The position numbers and the translations under genes were made by a program. Positions 13,401 to 25,348 of a DNA stretch of 64,000 bases are shown in pieces. Numbering within the stretch: the first letter of the stretch is position 1; every line of letters begins with the position of its first letter. Source of the DNA: Antedon bifida (taxonomy: Eukaryota > Echinodermata > Crinoidea > Comatulida > Antedonidae); assembly GCA_963402885.1 (NCBI GenBank), contig OY727096.1:23603820-23667819 (forward strand). Reading direction: 5' to 3'. The notes under the pieces were generated by a model. That model ran no database searches and was not told where the DNA came from. It was given only the letters and a program-made list of their open reading frames with translations.

Positions 13401-16400
13401 ATCAAATAGATCAAAAGAAGACAACAACAAGTAGTATAATACAGTATAACCTCTATTAAGTGGACACCTTCGGAAACAAATAAATATGGGTTGGGTCGGG
13501 ATAGATGGCCGTACATAAAAAGTTCCCGCTGAATAGGAGTGTCAAATGAATAGGTTAGGTCCGGTGTGTCCCGACGGAAAGGTTCTACTTTACACTGAAC
13601 AAGATAGGTTTTATAAATATAAATTACCTCTAGTTACATTGACGTTCGATATAAGAGCAGTTGCAAGTTCTGTAGTATCAATTGACAGAAGTTGAGATAC
13701 TGAAAAAAAAGAAGGTTACATTTTAAACAAACGTCACAGTGTCGAACGACCTACATCTCGACAGCAACCAAAATGTGTGACGATATAGAGGGCGCACTAT
13801 AATTTAATACCAGATAATTCCAGTAATACTGTTAAACGGTCGATTACATTATGTACCAGCAGTACATGATGCATCTTAATACTTTTTAAAACACTTACCG
13901 ACTTTAAGAACGTACTCATCCACGATATAAGCACCATCGGTATCTTGATCGGTATCAAATTCAATATCAGCAACTTGGACGACAGCTGAGAGCATTGTGA
14001 AAATCATAAGGATGTCCTGTCAACAACAAATTACAATATCACAAATTATATAAATGTTTGCATATTTTCTACGACAAATAATCTGACATATGTGACATTA
14101 TTTACATGCCCACAGCTTCTCTATATGACGTCACCGCGTCAATGTATACATGGCTAATTAATACGAAATATGCATAAGCCTTCTCCGTGATTGAAGGCTG
14201 GTCCCAAAGATGTATCTGTGCTCTAACGTACAGTTGTTTCCTATCCCAGATGACGGCTCCCCCAATGAAAGAGCATTCTTCGATAAGAGTCGCCGCTTAT
14301 GATAGGTCGAATCATTTGCGTAGTTTAAACGCGTAGCTAATGTGAACTAAGCTTAATACGCACATACAGTAATCTATCTTTTTTAATCTAGCACGTGCTG
14401 GGAATTCAATTCACTTTCGATTGACAACATACCTCTGGTGTAAATCCAACCATTTCTAAGATATCTTGAAGCTCATCAAACATCTTCTGGCAGTGAAAGA
14501 AGTCATCTTCACTTTCGTAGATGTGACCTTTTCCGTATTTATTGAGAACCCTGCAAGATGAATTGGTTTAGATTTCATATAAAAAAAAGAAAGTATTACG
14601 ATTCAACTTATTCTTACTGACAAAAGAGGAAGCTATCGATGTGTAATTCTATACTATGAGAGGAGGCACGCTCTCTTTTACAAAAATGCAATATAATATA
14701 ATGTCTTCGCACGTGCTCGTCTTAAGCTCTGTCTACACTATCAAACTAGTTTGATAGTGTAGACAGGGCCATACACAAATTCTATGAAAAATCAAACACC
14801 AGTCATGATATTTTGTGAGTAGGCCTATACGACCTTTTTGGAGTATCCTTACTATGTGTTCAGAGATCTGATATTGATCTCTATTAGAGAGCTGGAAACA
14901 GAAAATATGGCTAATTTGAGGTCCTTTAATATTACTGTGATTTATTAAAGAAATACCTGGCCTGCACTTACCTGTGTTGTTCCGGTGGGCTGAGTAGAAG
15001 ACCTACTAACTGCTGTTCCGTAAGACCCGCAAACATGTAATAAAAGATGTGGAAGTTCTTCTCTCCATTCGACTGATAAATGACTCTTGATTTCTCCAAT
15101 AAATATTGGTCAATCTTTGCTGTAGATAAACGATTCAATACACAGTTAGAATATATGAACCCATTCATCTTGTAGTTATGCTTGGTTCCCACTAGGACGC
15201 AACGCAAGGACGTAAGCGCAACGCAAGTTGACCACTGACGAGAGTGATAGTTGAAAATATCCATCGCTTATATTGGTAAAATCACCTGCGTTGCGCTTAC
15301 GTCCTTACGTTGCGTCTTAATGGGAACCCAGCTTTTTGTCATTACACATTGCCTGAAAGCTCGGTCTACGCTATCAAACTAGTTTGACAAAAAAAAGTCT
15401 GATGTACCCAAATATGGTAGTGATATGCCCAAATATGGTGATATGAAATCATCATGTCCATATTATGAGCACATCACATTGTTGTGGCAAAATAACAGCT
15501 CTCTGGACATCGGCACGATATAAGCTGTCTTGTTTCATTTCACGAATTTGAAAGACAAGTAACTGAAGAACTTGAACCAGTCTCGGATTTTGAAATCGAG
15601 GACCCAAATGGCCTAAATGATGTGCTTAGCTAAACTATCTCTTGCATGTATTTTTGTTTTCAAAGTTTAGGAGGATCCATTTGATCTGCAGTGTACTTTT
15701 AATGATTTTATTATTAAATGTCCATACCTCCTACTATTTGTCCATCATCTGAAAATTTTAGTTCAACGAATTTGCCAAATCGACTTGAGTTGTCGTTCAT
15801 TACGGTTTGTGAGTTGCCAAATGCTTCCAGAAGAGGATTTACCTTGAATAATAATAAACATAAATAATGTATCGAATAATACAATGTTCAGCGTCTTTAC
15901 TTCCAGATCTGATGGTTGCAATCCACAGCCTGTTTGTCTGTATATCCGTGTGTCCCAGTCCATGTTTGACTTTCTTAGTTAAACTTTAACAATTTGTATA
16001 TACAATTTTGTTTTGGGAATTGCAATAAAGTTTCTTATCTATCTATTTATCTACCGTATCTTATCTTTGATACAGAAATCTGGACTACTATTTTTCTTTC
16101 TCTGTGTTAAAATTCCGCTCGAGTGTGAGGGTAGAGGTAAACCATCTATATCTTACTTTAATTCTACTCTATGTTTTTATCAAGCACTAGCCTAATAACA
16201 CGATCTAGATTTTACGCTTGCTACGCATAATATGAATGGTTTACATAATTTAATAATTATGTTATCTGTAATGCATTATTTATTTCTCTCGGTAAAACGA
16301 ATTTCCATAAATTATAAATCTACGGAAATCGTTATCCCATCAGCATTTCTTAATAGGTTCTTTTAACAAATGTTGCTGGTACAACTTAGCAACAAACAGG

Positions 16401-17782
16401 TGTTTTGTTTTGTTGCAATCAAACTCTCATTTCAGCTGAAGGCTGTTTTGATACAGACTACCAAATAACAATGACAATACAGATGATAGATATTATCATA
16501 CGAAAATAAAATATACTCTCATACAACACCAACAAGGAAACAAACAATATTATTAATATATTCTACTTGCATTAATCAAACTCTTTCTAAAACAAATTTG
16601 TTCATGCTTCAATACAGCCTATTACACAATTAATGTAGGCTTACACATATGTTTGTTTTCGTGAAGATAAACTATAACAGAGTCACAACGCATGAAGGGA
16701 CATAAAGCGGACGCGCGCGTACAAAATGCAGCATTAATCATCAGCTTTTGTACGCGCGCGTCTCTTTTATGGTGCGTGTACGGTTTCAGTCATACCTGTA
16801 GAATTTTAGCTTGTAGATTTTGTTTCTGGCTGTTACAGTGACTGATAATATGGCCTATTATGTACTTCGCACTTTCCGTTTTTCCAGCACCGGATTCACC
16901 GCTTATGACGCAACACTGTCTACTGCGGGTCCGCTTCATGTTGCCGTAAGCTTTATCGGCTACCGCGAATATGTGTGGCGGCATCGATTTGCGGTATGTC
17001 AGGTTTGTGTAAGCACATGATAGCTAGAATATAATGAATAAGTTGCGTTTTAATGATAGATTGATTTGTTTTATAGAACTCAAATGCCTCCCAACATCAT
17101 TTTCATCGTCATAATCATCGTCGTCGTCCTATCTATCATCGCCATCATCTTTATATCTATCGTAATAATCATAATTACAATAGATGTATTCATTTTTAAT
17201 ATCGCCTTCATCATCATTCATCTCACGCTGTTTTCTATCATTATACTTACATCGTATGTGTAGATTGACAAGGGCTGATATGGATTCACGGAAATCAAAA
17301 TATCACCAATGTATGTCTGTAAAAAAAAGTCACAACAACTGAATAATGTTTAGACTGGCATACTAGTAGTCAATGCGCAACAGTAGTTACTATAGTTGAT
17401 TACGTATCTACACACTATGTTATGCAGAGGTTTAATGTGCGCATATTAATGTTTTATGTAAAATTTGTACTTGTATATTTATCTATTTCTACGATAATAC
17501 CGTACAATTATACGGAAAATCTGCTATAGCTCGAGATAGAAAACCAGTACAGTATATAAATTGCGGTTAAAGAGGGTTAGGTTTTAATTCTAATGATCCT
17601 GGTGTAAAACAAAGCAAATAACAGGAACTAGAATAGATAAGTGTTTCGTGTTCGTTTTCTAGGCCACTTACATAGATAATATTATTTTCATAACGACGCA
17701 TTAACTCCGCAATTAACGTCTTCTCGTCGAGGGTTGTCAGAACCGTCAGATCGTCAATCAAACCAGTGCTGGCCTGCGCCAT
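1445..17782 (-). CDS. Unconventional myosin (class III-like motor, no kinase) with IQ motif and C-terminal SMAD4-like MH2 domain
   Basis: Complete gene, about 1218 residues, in 25 coding exons in transcript order: 17672-17782, 17251-17316, 16796-17023, 15728-15842, 14972-15119, 14433-14550, 13899-14016, 13628-13699, 13181-13319, 12420-12645, 12035-12208, 11637-11764, 11286-11405, 10224-10299, 9360-9565, 8767-8878, 8243-8503, 7780-7950, 7215-7369, 6290-6521, 5496-5685, 5113-5189, 4687-4846, 4210-4350, 1445-1557 (stop TAA). Every junction is GT-AG and keeps phase. The motor (about 8-720) shows GESGAGKT (101-108), switch [10 protein letters not shown] (151-159), switch II DIYGFE (383-388), the actin-binding FVRCVKPN segment and KVFLKYWH. 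An IQ motif lies at about 741-760, followed by a basic/Gln-rich helix and a linker with [11 protein letters not shown]2 spans about 878-1060. The tail of about 158 residues is low-complexity. The motor resembles class III most by eye, but no protein kinase precedes it. Position 327, 16 residues before DALAK (the TEDS site), is Glu. Likely role: actin-based transport or scaffolding in the cytoplasm. Class assignment and the motor-MH2 join are inferences. Confidence 0.87.
2184..2256. mobile_element. MITE family B, half copy
   Basis: Left half only: CTGGTTCCCACTAGGATGC through ACTAATCACAA. The right half is absent. Confidence 0.65.
3811..3963. mobile_element. MITE family B, full copy
   Basis: Ends GCTTGGTTCCCAT and AGTGGGAACTAAGC in inverted orientation, each followed inward by GACGCAA-rich sequence. 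The inner palindrome is CCAATGACAAG / CTTGAATTGG. Confidence 0.8.
4524..4632. repeat. 39-bp direct repeat, about 2.6 copies
   Basis: The unit begins AAGCATGCGCAGATGATTGG; copies start at 4524, 4563 and (partial, diverged) 4604. It lies in myosin intron 23, just past the exon ending at 4687. Confidence 0.85.
5326..5468. mobile_element. MITE family A, copy in myosin intron 21
   Basis: Left AAGCTCTGTCTACA, right TTTGATAGTGTAGAAAGA. Inside, TTTGACAAAAAATGTG is followed by CAAATATGGTAGTGATATG. It lies 27 nt past the donor of the last MH2-core exon. Confidence 0.75.
5830..6045. mobile_element. MITE family B, rearranged copy
   Basis: Contains GTTCCTAGTGGGAAC, TTGACCAATCACAAGTGAC and GTGATTGGTCAAATTACTTG. 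It looks like two overlapping or nested copies in myosin intron 20. Confidence 0.6.
6980..7160 (+). mobile_element. Probable retroelement remnant (RT C-terminal-like) in a myosin intron
   Basis: The plus strand encodes [19 protein letters not shown] followed by KDLKG and, after a frame change, a degenerate tail. The pattern R-x-x-GRP-x-x-W-x-x-x-I-x-x-D-L is typical of the region after reverse transcriptase in many LINE-type ORFs. Only a short piece remains, antisense to the host gene, in the intron between MH2 exons 19 and 20. Called by eye only. Confidence 0.4.
7380..7760. repeat. AT-rich ATCAATCAATAT-type tandem repeat
   Basis: About 380 nt of imperfect repeats of TCAATCAATATATCAAT in the intron between myosin exons 18 and 19. 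It has no coding content. Confidence 0.85.
8081..8195. mobile_element. MITE family B, degraded copy
   Basis: Retains CTGATTGGTCAAATTGCTTG, a GCGTTGC segment and a decayed right end. It lies between myosin exons 17 and 18. Confidence 0.5.
9181..9330. mobile_element. MITE family A
   Basis: Terminal AAGCTCTGTCTACACC and GATAGTGTAGACAGAGCTTA, inverted, with the family's internal AAATATAG/GTGATATG. Confidence 0.85.
10042..10184. mobile_element. MITE family A
   Basis: Carries CTATCAAACTTTATGTGAC at the left, the double ACTACCATATTTG core, and TAATGTGGACAGAGCTTTA at the right. Confidence 0.75.
11510..11620. repeat. Short minisatellite of ATGTACTTAGGCTTGCTT-like units
   Basis: About five imperfect units of roughly 18-22 nt containing TGTACTTAGG, in the myosin intron 11406-11636. 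Confidence 0.75.
13020..13160. repeat. GAT/GATGAT microsatellite
   Basis: Imperfect trinucleotide tract in the myosin intron 12646-13180. It gives spurious Asp-rich and Ile-rich frames on the two strands. Confidence 0.85.
14724..14771. mobile_element. MITE family A, ends-only relic
   Basis: Only the two terminal inverted repeats remain, meeting at ACTAGT: AAGCTCTGTCTACACTATC then GATAGTGTAGACAGGGC. Confidence 0.8.
15179..15335. mobile_element. MITE family B, full copy
   Basis: Best-preserved copy: CTTGGTTCCCACTAGGACGC at the left, TGCGTCTTAATGGGAACC at the right. It sits about 60 nt from myosin exon 5. Confidence 0.85.
15356..15500. mobile_element. MITE family A, right end decayed
   Basis: AAGCTCGGTCTACGCTATC start and AAATATGGTAGTGATATG core; the right TIR is not recognisable. 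Confidence 0.6.
16701..16771. repeat. Near-perfect inverted repeat with CGCGCGCG arms beside a myosin splice donor
   Basis: Arms of about 28 nt. A perfect 17-bp core, GACGCGCGCGTACAAAA at 16710-16726, pairs with its complement at 16746-16762 around a 19-nt loop, and the outer CATAAA/TTTATG bases also pair. It lies 25 nt past the donor of exon 3, which encodes the P-loop. It may be a miniature palindromic transposon or a structured intronic element. Confidence 0.75.
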
Positions 17783-18140
17783 GCTTTCGCGGGACTTTCG
17801 TCTGAAAAAAAGAAAGAAGAGGGGAATGAGCATATGCCTAATAAACACACCATTAATAAGCATATACTGATTATTAATATTAAACAAAGTTTGCAATGGC
17901 ACAATCAAATAAGAGGTATTCCAATTCTCCTAGTGTATCTTGGCTAATGTTTATATTCCAAATTCCAAATGTGACAAAGTATGTTTAAACGACGCTGTAA
18001 TACAATACTTTCCTGAAAGAAAGAAATTGATCACTTTTTAAAAAGAGTGGAACAGGGCACTTACATTTCGCTGTATTTGACGAAACTCGAAATATTCGTA
18101 AGCACTTATAGTATACGCGCCGTATATAGTATATGTCGTC
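17783..18140 (-). other. Myosin 5' UTR and candidate untranslated exon
   Basis: The first coding exon starts at 17801, after a polypyrimidine tract and CAG, 19 nt before the ATG. Upstream on the minus strand a strong donor (AAT then GTAAGT) ends a candidate exon at 18065. Spliced to 17801, the frame leading into the ATG carries an in-frame TAA (about 45 nt inside that exon) and no earlier ATG. This supports MAQAST as the true N-terminus and argues against an upstream kinase exon. The 5' end of this exon is not visible. Confidence 0.5.
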
Positions 18141-21100
18141 ACAGTATTCAATTGTATATGAATACACGATAATTAATACAATGATCCAGTGACGTTTATA
18201 TAGTCTCTCTCTATGACCATATGCGAAAAAATAAATAGAATTTTAAGAACGCAATCCTTAATGTGGATTACACACAATTTAATTCTAAATATTGCATAAT
18301 CCTTGACAATGGCCTACAGTTACTGGTTATTTGGTATAGAAATATTTCACCTAATGGTAAGCCTAGTGTTTTTGCAGAATGACGAGGGTGACAATTATTT
18401 ATATGGATTCGGTCTTCAATCGATATGATATATAATAATATTTATTTCAGCTGACATCTCGCATTTTCCTACAATGAAAATGGCACTTCCTGATAATTTC
18501 GGCTTCGAACCAATAATCTAGGATTTATAAGTCGGTCACCGTCACCTCTTTTGCATGCAACCTACACTGTATATGTTGGTGGTATAAAATCAAAATCCGC
18601 ATTGACATTGTACCCATCTTGCGCGACCTATCCATAGCATTACCTCCTGAACTTATTTACTGAGTGAAGGGGAATAGACCTACCTAAAATACAAATCGTT
18701 GAATCTTCCATGTTTGAACTATAAAAGTGCACACTCACTGTTCAACCTTTTTTCTTCAGTTTGTATGAGTCAATTGGGATACTAGGGTTGAATGTTCAAG
18801 TATATTACAAACATCATTAACTAATGTTTGTGTGTAGGCCCTATTTAATGTTCGTGCTGTTTTTAAATATCCGGGCTATTTCCGAAATGGATCAAATAGA
18901 TATAGGAAATAGAGTTCACGTAACGGTTAGTAGGCTTATTCAAAGTGTGAATTTAGGCTTCATATAATAGGTTACTTTGAAATCTTACTTATCCCCATGT
19001 TTAATGAATGAAGGCATACATGGAGATAGTAAACTATTGATATTCTCAGTATGTCTTTATAGCCTACGTGTCCACTTTAAAGGCGTTTACTCCTACATAC
19101 AGTAATTCAACATAGTTTAATGCCCTATAGACTATACAAAAGATATTCTCAGTACGTAAAGGAATGTTTTACGTGTTTTTTGTCTTAAACCTACCCAGGC
19201 TGCTAGATATCACAGTGAAACGCACGTATCAACAAGAAGACACGGACAAATATACTATATAGTACCACGATCTTTTGTCGCGAATGCACGCGCAAATTTC
19301 TCTGCCTGACAAAATTATCAATACCGTAATGAAACGTTATCTACGTTTTAGGAGCTACGTTTCCGATGGATGTGGCGTAAAGTTACAACAGGGCATTTAA
19401 CTATGTATAGTATAGGTACAGTACTCAAAGTTTTAGGCCTATTTGTATAGACCTATTTGAAATTATTCAAATAGTGTATTTCAAAATGTATAGGCCTAGA
19501 CGTACGTGTGAATGTACAATGGTTGTTGTACGGTACTTGTAGGCTACTCATGTAAATATTGTTATGTGACAACAGTCGTACAGAGCTAGATAAACGTGTG
19601 AAACGGACAATGTGGTAGGCCTTATGGTACGCATTTTACTTGTCAATTTAGAATTAAATACTGTAAATATTGTCCTGTAATAGTCGTACAAAGAAACAAA
19701 GGAACTCTATCAACTTTTAAATGTCGGGTAAGGCCAGTTGGCTTACTAATATAGACCTAATAAGGAGTAAGCATTATAACCAGGTCCAAGCGGGGCCCAC
19801 AAAAAGCAACCATTAAGAATACCAACTAACCTTTTTATCCAATTCATAATTGATTGTTTTTCTCACCAAAATATATGGCCTATACACAAATATCCGGATC
19901 GTATACAGTAGGCCTCCCTGTTGCCGTATTGTAGCAAATAACACTGATCTAGATTCGAAATCAAATCACCTAACCCACGGTTCCTTTGAGTATGGCATGT
20001 TTGAGTTGATCTCTAAAATACCCAAAGATTTCGCTCCTTTTCTGCCACTCTATTTTAATTAATCCGCCTATTCATAAAATTATATTTATGAATGGGTGAC
20101 GACAAACCACACTGTTTCATCTAACGCTACCGCAGTTACGTATAACTCAGGTATACAAGTCTTTGTTGTTGTGAGTTAACACGCTTCAGTAATTTATTGA
20201 TAATCTAAGCGAACGTGATGTCAATCTGCTGGAACCGTACAAGCCGTTTGAAGAATGGAATATTGTTTGCAAAATCAAGTATTAATAAGGTTCATTCATA
20301 ATTTATAATATCAGATTTAATCATGTTACGAACAATGTAAGATTAAAACATACGTAGGTGATTAAAATCGTTTATGATCATTTCAATTCATATTTTTTCG
20401 AAATTAATAATATTAATAGCGAAATTATTATCGTTAATTTTTACGAGATTTTAACCGGTTAGTTGGCATGCGTTTGTCCATGGGCAGTTCTTTCAACGAC
20501 ATTTCACACTCCATACCCATAGATATAATCTGGGTTTCAGACGGAGTTTTGACTTAATATTAGTAAAAAGATAAATATTTTGGCACATATGACGTTTCAT
20601 ACTACTTGAGCTTTGTATTTCAGACAAACGTCGAAAAGCCTCGAAATAACTACAGACTTAGGGCAAGTCTACCATAGATATACAGTACTCGAGATATTTA
20701 ATGGCAAAAGTTTCGCCAACTCAAATGTGTTCATTTGATGACGTCACTGAAGACTTCTTCCGTTAATTGTAATCCTGCTATGATTATTGTCATTGTCACA
20801 AAACCACCGACTGCTGTTTGGTTGCGACATGGTACAATTTGTTTACAAAAATAGAATAGTTACAGTATTTCACATACCACAATAACGATGACACAATTGA
20901 CGTAACAATTCATTCATGTAACATAACACCGTACATAATTAATACCTTTTTATTACTATTTTTGTACTATATCTTGTTTTTTATATGGGTGATTCACAGC
21001 AAACACGAATCACCATGGAAATTAATCCATTAAATACTGCATGCAATTTGACGATGATGAAGAAGACATTATTTCGCATCAAAGCCTTGTATTTATGTGT

Positions 21101-21199
21101 TTTTCTCGATCATTGCCATTGGCAATGTGCGGACTGAAGTGACACTGAATGATAATAATGACGATAATTCGTTGCGGAAGATATGATATGATAAGGCTG

Positions 21200-22018
21200 G
21201 TGAAGACGATTATGATGATAGTGACGGCGAGACGACACCATCATTGAATGATGACGGGAGGAGATGTGATGATGATGATTGTGAAGCGAGGCGACACCAT
21301 CATTGAATGATGACGAGAGGAGATGTGATGATGATGATGATTGTGACGGCGAGGCGACACCATCATTGAATGATGACGAGAAAAGATGTGATTATGATTT
21401 ATGATGATTGTGACGGCGAGGCGACACCACTATTGTAATGCTGATGGGAGGAGATGTGATGATGATTTTTATGATTATGATGATAGTGACGGCGAGGCGA
21501 CACCATCATTGAATGATGACGAGAGGAGATGTGATGATGATTATGATAGTGACGGCGAGGCGACACCACCATTGAATGATGACGAGAGGAGATGTGATGA
21601 TGATGTTGATTGTGACGGCGAGGCGACACCATCATTGAATGATGACGAGAGGAGATTTGATGATGATGATGATAGTGACGGTGAGGCGACATCATCATTA
21701 AATGATGACGAGAGGAGATGTGATGATGAATGTGACGGCGAGGAGACACCATCATTGAATGATCACGAGAGATGTGATGATGATGATGATGATGATTGTG
21801 ACGGCAAGGCGACATCATCATTAAATGATGACGAGAGGAGATGTGATGATGATTCATGATTGTGACGGCGAGGAGACACCATCATTGAATGATCACGAGA
21901 GGAGATGTGATGATTTATGATGGTTGTGACGGCGAGGCGACACCACCATTGAATGACGACGAGAGGTGATGTGACGATTATTATGATAGTGACGACGAGG
22001 CGACACCATCATGAAATT
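21200..22018. repeat. Minisatellite, about 60-bp units, Asp-codon rich
   Basis: Over a dozen degenerate units built on GATGACGAGAGGAGATGTGA, GTGACGGCGAGGCGACACC and ATCATTGAATGATGA. Because the unit is mostly a multiple of three and lacks stops, both strands carry a 152-codon open frame (21401-21859 plus, 21399-21857 minus). Neither resembles a protein family, and both are best read as repeat artefacts. Confidence 0.85.
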
Positions 22019-22068
22019 AATGATTGATGATTCACGATTCAGACGATACATTGTATGATGGTGATATG

Positions 22069-22155
22069 ATCCATCGCGTCGTGATTGGTCAAATTACATG
22101 CAGTGCTCGTACGACGTCATTGCGTTTCGTTCTAGTGTGGGAACCAAGCTTAAAC
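22069..22155. mobile_element. MITE family B, right half
   Basis: CATCGCGTCGTGATTGGTC through TGTGGGAACCAAGC, abutting the 21.2-22.0 kb minisatellite. Confidence 0.65.
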
Positions 22156-25100
22156 AGTTTTGTCAGCATTATGTTTAACGTCTACAAAACACAAGTTGGC
22201 AATGTATGTTAATTTGTACGTAAGATTATCATAATGGGTATTGGCAAGAAGGGAAATCCCCTACTATTTACCGTACAATTAATCTCAATTACTGAACATT
22301 ATTAATTTATTACTGTCTTACTCTTACTTAAGTATAAAAATACCTCCATGGTTTTACTGTAGTATATCACGTGTAGACTTTATGTAAACTCACACTTTGT
22401 ACATTGCACTTTGAGTTGATAACAAACAACACACGCTACATAAATAAAGGCTGATTTAAAGGACTTTTACTTAGTATTCAATTCATATCAAGTTTTACCG
22501 GTAGGATACATCCGGAGACAATACCAATCTGTCCGTTACCGGTATAAATCGAAACCGAAAATGAATTTATCATATTTTTAATAGATCTATATAGGCCTAA
22601 TATGTTCTCGTGGTTTTTATACCCGATTACTCCCGTTGTACCAGTATTCTATGATTGTTTTAATGCAAGCAAAAAAATGACGTTCTCTGTGCCATTAACA
22701 TTCCAACGCAAATGAATTTATTATACACGTTCTTTTTTATACCCGATTACCCCCGTTGTGTACCCCACGATTTTCTAATGTAGGGAAGCGACGTTCTCTG
22801 TGACAGTAACATTACATTGAGGCTTAAGCGCAACGCATAATGTACGCGTGTATTTAATAAGAATACGTACTGTAGGCCTACTACGTGTAATAATATTATG
22901 TCTGAACGTTTGAGAGGACTGGTATATATAGTTATTCATTTCTGCTAATTAGGCTTCAGCCGCTCTCAAATTGAGTATATCATATCATGTGGGTTCCAAT
23001 CACAGAATGTACAGTATAAGTAATACGTCGCAATCAAGTTAACGAATATTAGTGTGGAACAATACGGTTACTGTATGACGTGTAAACCATGCTAAAACAA
23101 AGCATTTCATTGTCTGCTGTTAGGCCAATGTCAAAGTTTAAAGTTTTACGATTCTATGTACAGTATCGGTAATTATCTTCAACACAGCGGAACACGGATG
23201 ATATTGTTATACTGTATTTATATTCTATAGAACATATCTTTGAACAAGTGTACTTGAACCTGCTTTGTGTTCGATGAGCACCTAGATAAAAGGTTTTACT
23301 TAAAGTGAAACCCGTACCCAACCATGGTCTGCTACCCAAACCCACGAGGCTTACACAATAGGCCAATACACAGGTTTTTTTTTCTTCATATTTTAACTTT
23401 TTAGCGTTTAAAAGTGAAACAAATTCGTTTAATTTGATGAAATAACCTCAAAGTACATTGCATTTATAATCCTAATAGCATTGTCTTTCGAACATAAAGT
23501 TTCGCCGAAATAACTTCCGCGCCGATTAAAGTCCATTCACACACACGTGTATACTGTATTGATTATATAAAGGCGTATATACGTCTTCCATTATTTAACA
23601 TACCGTATCAATCATTTCGATTAAATTTTACCGTATTTTCTCTTAAACGTCTTGTTCACAAGTATAAAGATGGTTAGGTAATGATGTATATTTTTTTTCA
23701 GTCAAATTTGTTATAATAAATATAAAATTCAATGTCTGACAATATTTTAAATGAACACCAAAAGTTCATAAATTCAGCTCTAAAATGTATGACATTGTCG
23801 TTCCTAGTGCTAAATTTTAAATAATTATGATGGAAGTAGATTTGTTTCCAATGGATTTGGAATAGCAATAGGTTAACTTTGGATGGAGGTGGGTGGTATG
23901 GCCTATTAATTTGCGTTTATTTACGATTGTTGTGTATATTCGTTTTGCAAGTTATGTACTGGGTACGAAGAACAAAGTTAGAAGCATGCAACGAATGCAA
24001 TGAATCATTAGTAGATATATAGAGACCCGCTATTTTATACTGGCCGATCTGAATGAATACCGATAGCCTGGAACAAAGAAACATATTTGATATTATGTTT
24101 AGGTATAAGGTGTATAGATCTTATCGACTCTTTGATCATGTAACGACTTCTGTCGACATATGGCCATCCGCAAACAAATTCTTACATAACTTTGCGATCT
24201 CTTTTACCTGTATTGTATTCATTTTCTCATTTCCAACCAAATGTTATTATTGTAGTGTTATGTTAATCTCGGCCCATTCATACCTGTACTTACAACATTG
24301 TTCTTTCCGCTTCAGTGTCTTTTATAACTTCCGTGTTTCTATCAAACTTACCTTGTTTAGCAAAAAGGGTTGGTCCTGATAACTTCCTATCAACTTTCAG
24401 ATATATAATTCCACGAGAATATTGAATTAAACCAAAGTACCGATTCTTGATCGCCTTCTTAGGCCTAGAAATGAAGCAAGCCGCTGAAGAATACCTTGTG
24501 CTAATACTAATCACGATCAATAAGTGCTGACTAGTTGATCATTAAACCGATTCGTGAAAACGAGCCTATGACGTGAATTGATGGTAAATAAAAAGCGATT
24601 ATTTGATAACAACAATATATGCTCAGTCATGCGTTTAAATGTATACAAAGTACAATTGGGCGCAGCTAGCAGCCACTGACTCAACCCCGGTACTGTTGTT
24701 ACCTATCCTTACAGGTGAACACGGAACTGTATTAGTATAATTCTAAAAATAAATCAATTTTAGTAGGTACCTATAGATCTTTACCGTATACGAGGACATC
24801 CCAAGAACAGATAAAGGCTTCAAAATGGGCGTGGCCGGATCATTTATCTCATTAAAGGTTGCAGATATCAAAATGGGTGGGGTTAGGATTATGACACGTA
24901 GACATACGCATTTATAGGAGCCGATACGATTGATGGAACAGTGATTATTTGGGTGGACCCTAAAATGCCGGTGATATTATTAGCCTATATGGAGGGTGTG
25001 GCGTAGGCCTACCTCATTTTATTTTCGCGAACGTTACTTCGTCGTCATTTTATTTTCGGGGTCATACTAATCTACGCCCGGTACCGCCCGTAATAATGTA

Positions 25101-25228
25101 CTTCATATCGTTCTTTTTTATCAAGAAACCCTACCATGCGATACCGTATGTAGATTAGTGACCGTATTTTTGCAGAACTTTGGTAGCTGTCTATGTTACG
25201 AATACTTTCTGTAACGTCGTATAGGTTA

Positions 25229-25348
25229 AAGCTCTGTCTACACTATCAAACTTTGTGACAAAAAAATGTAATGTCATATCACTACCATATTTGGGCACAT
25301 CACACTCTTTTTGTCAAACTAGTTTGATAGTGTAGATAGAGATTTATA
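25229..25348. mobile_element. MITE family A
   Basis: AAGCTCTGTCTACACTATC and GATAGTGTAGATAGAG ends with a shortened core. Confidence 0.85.

Noticed and set aside
15010..15264. N-terminal extension of myosin exon 5 frame into LVGTK-type sequence
   Set aside because: The upstream part is family-B MITE; the CAG acceptor at 15120 and phase define the exon.
21399..21859. Two 152-residue proteins on opposite strands
   Set aside because: Both are translations of the minisatellite; composition simply mirrors the repeat and no splice or start context supports them.
24053..24379. 108-residue plus-strand frame as a gene
   Set aside because: No family signature, no splice partners, composition typical of random AT-rich DNA.
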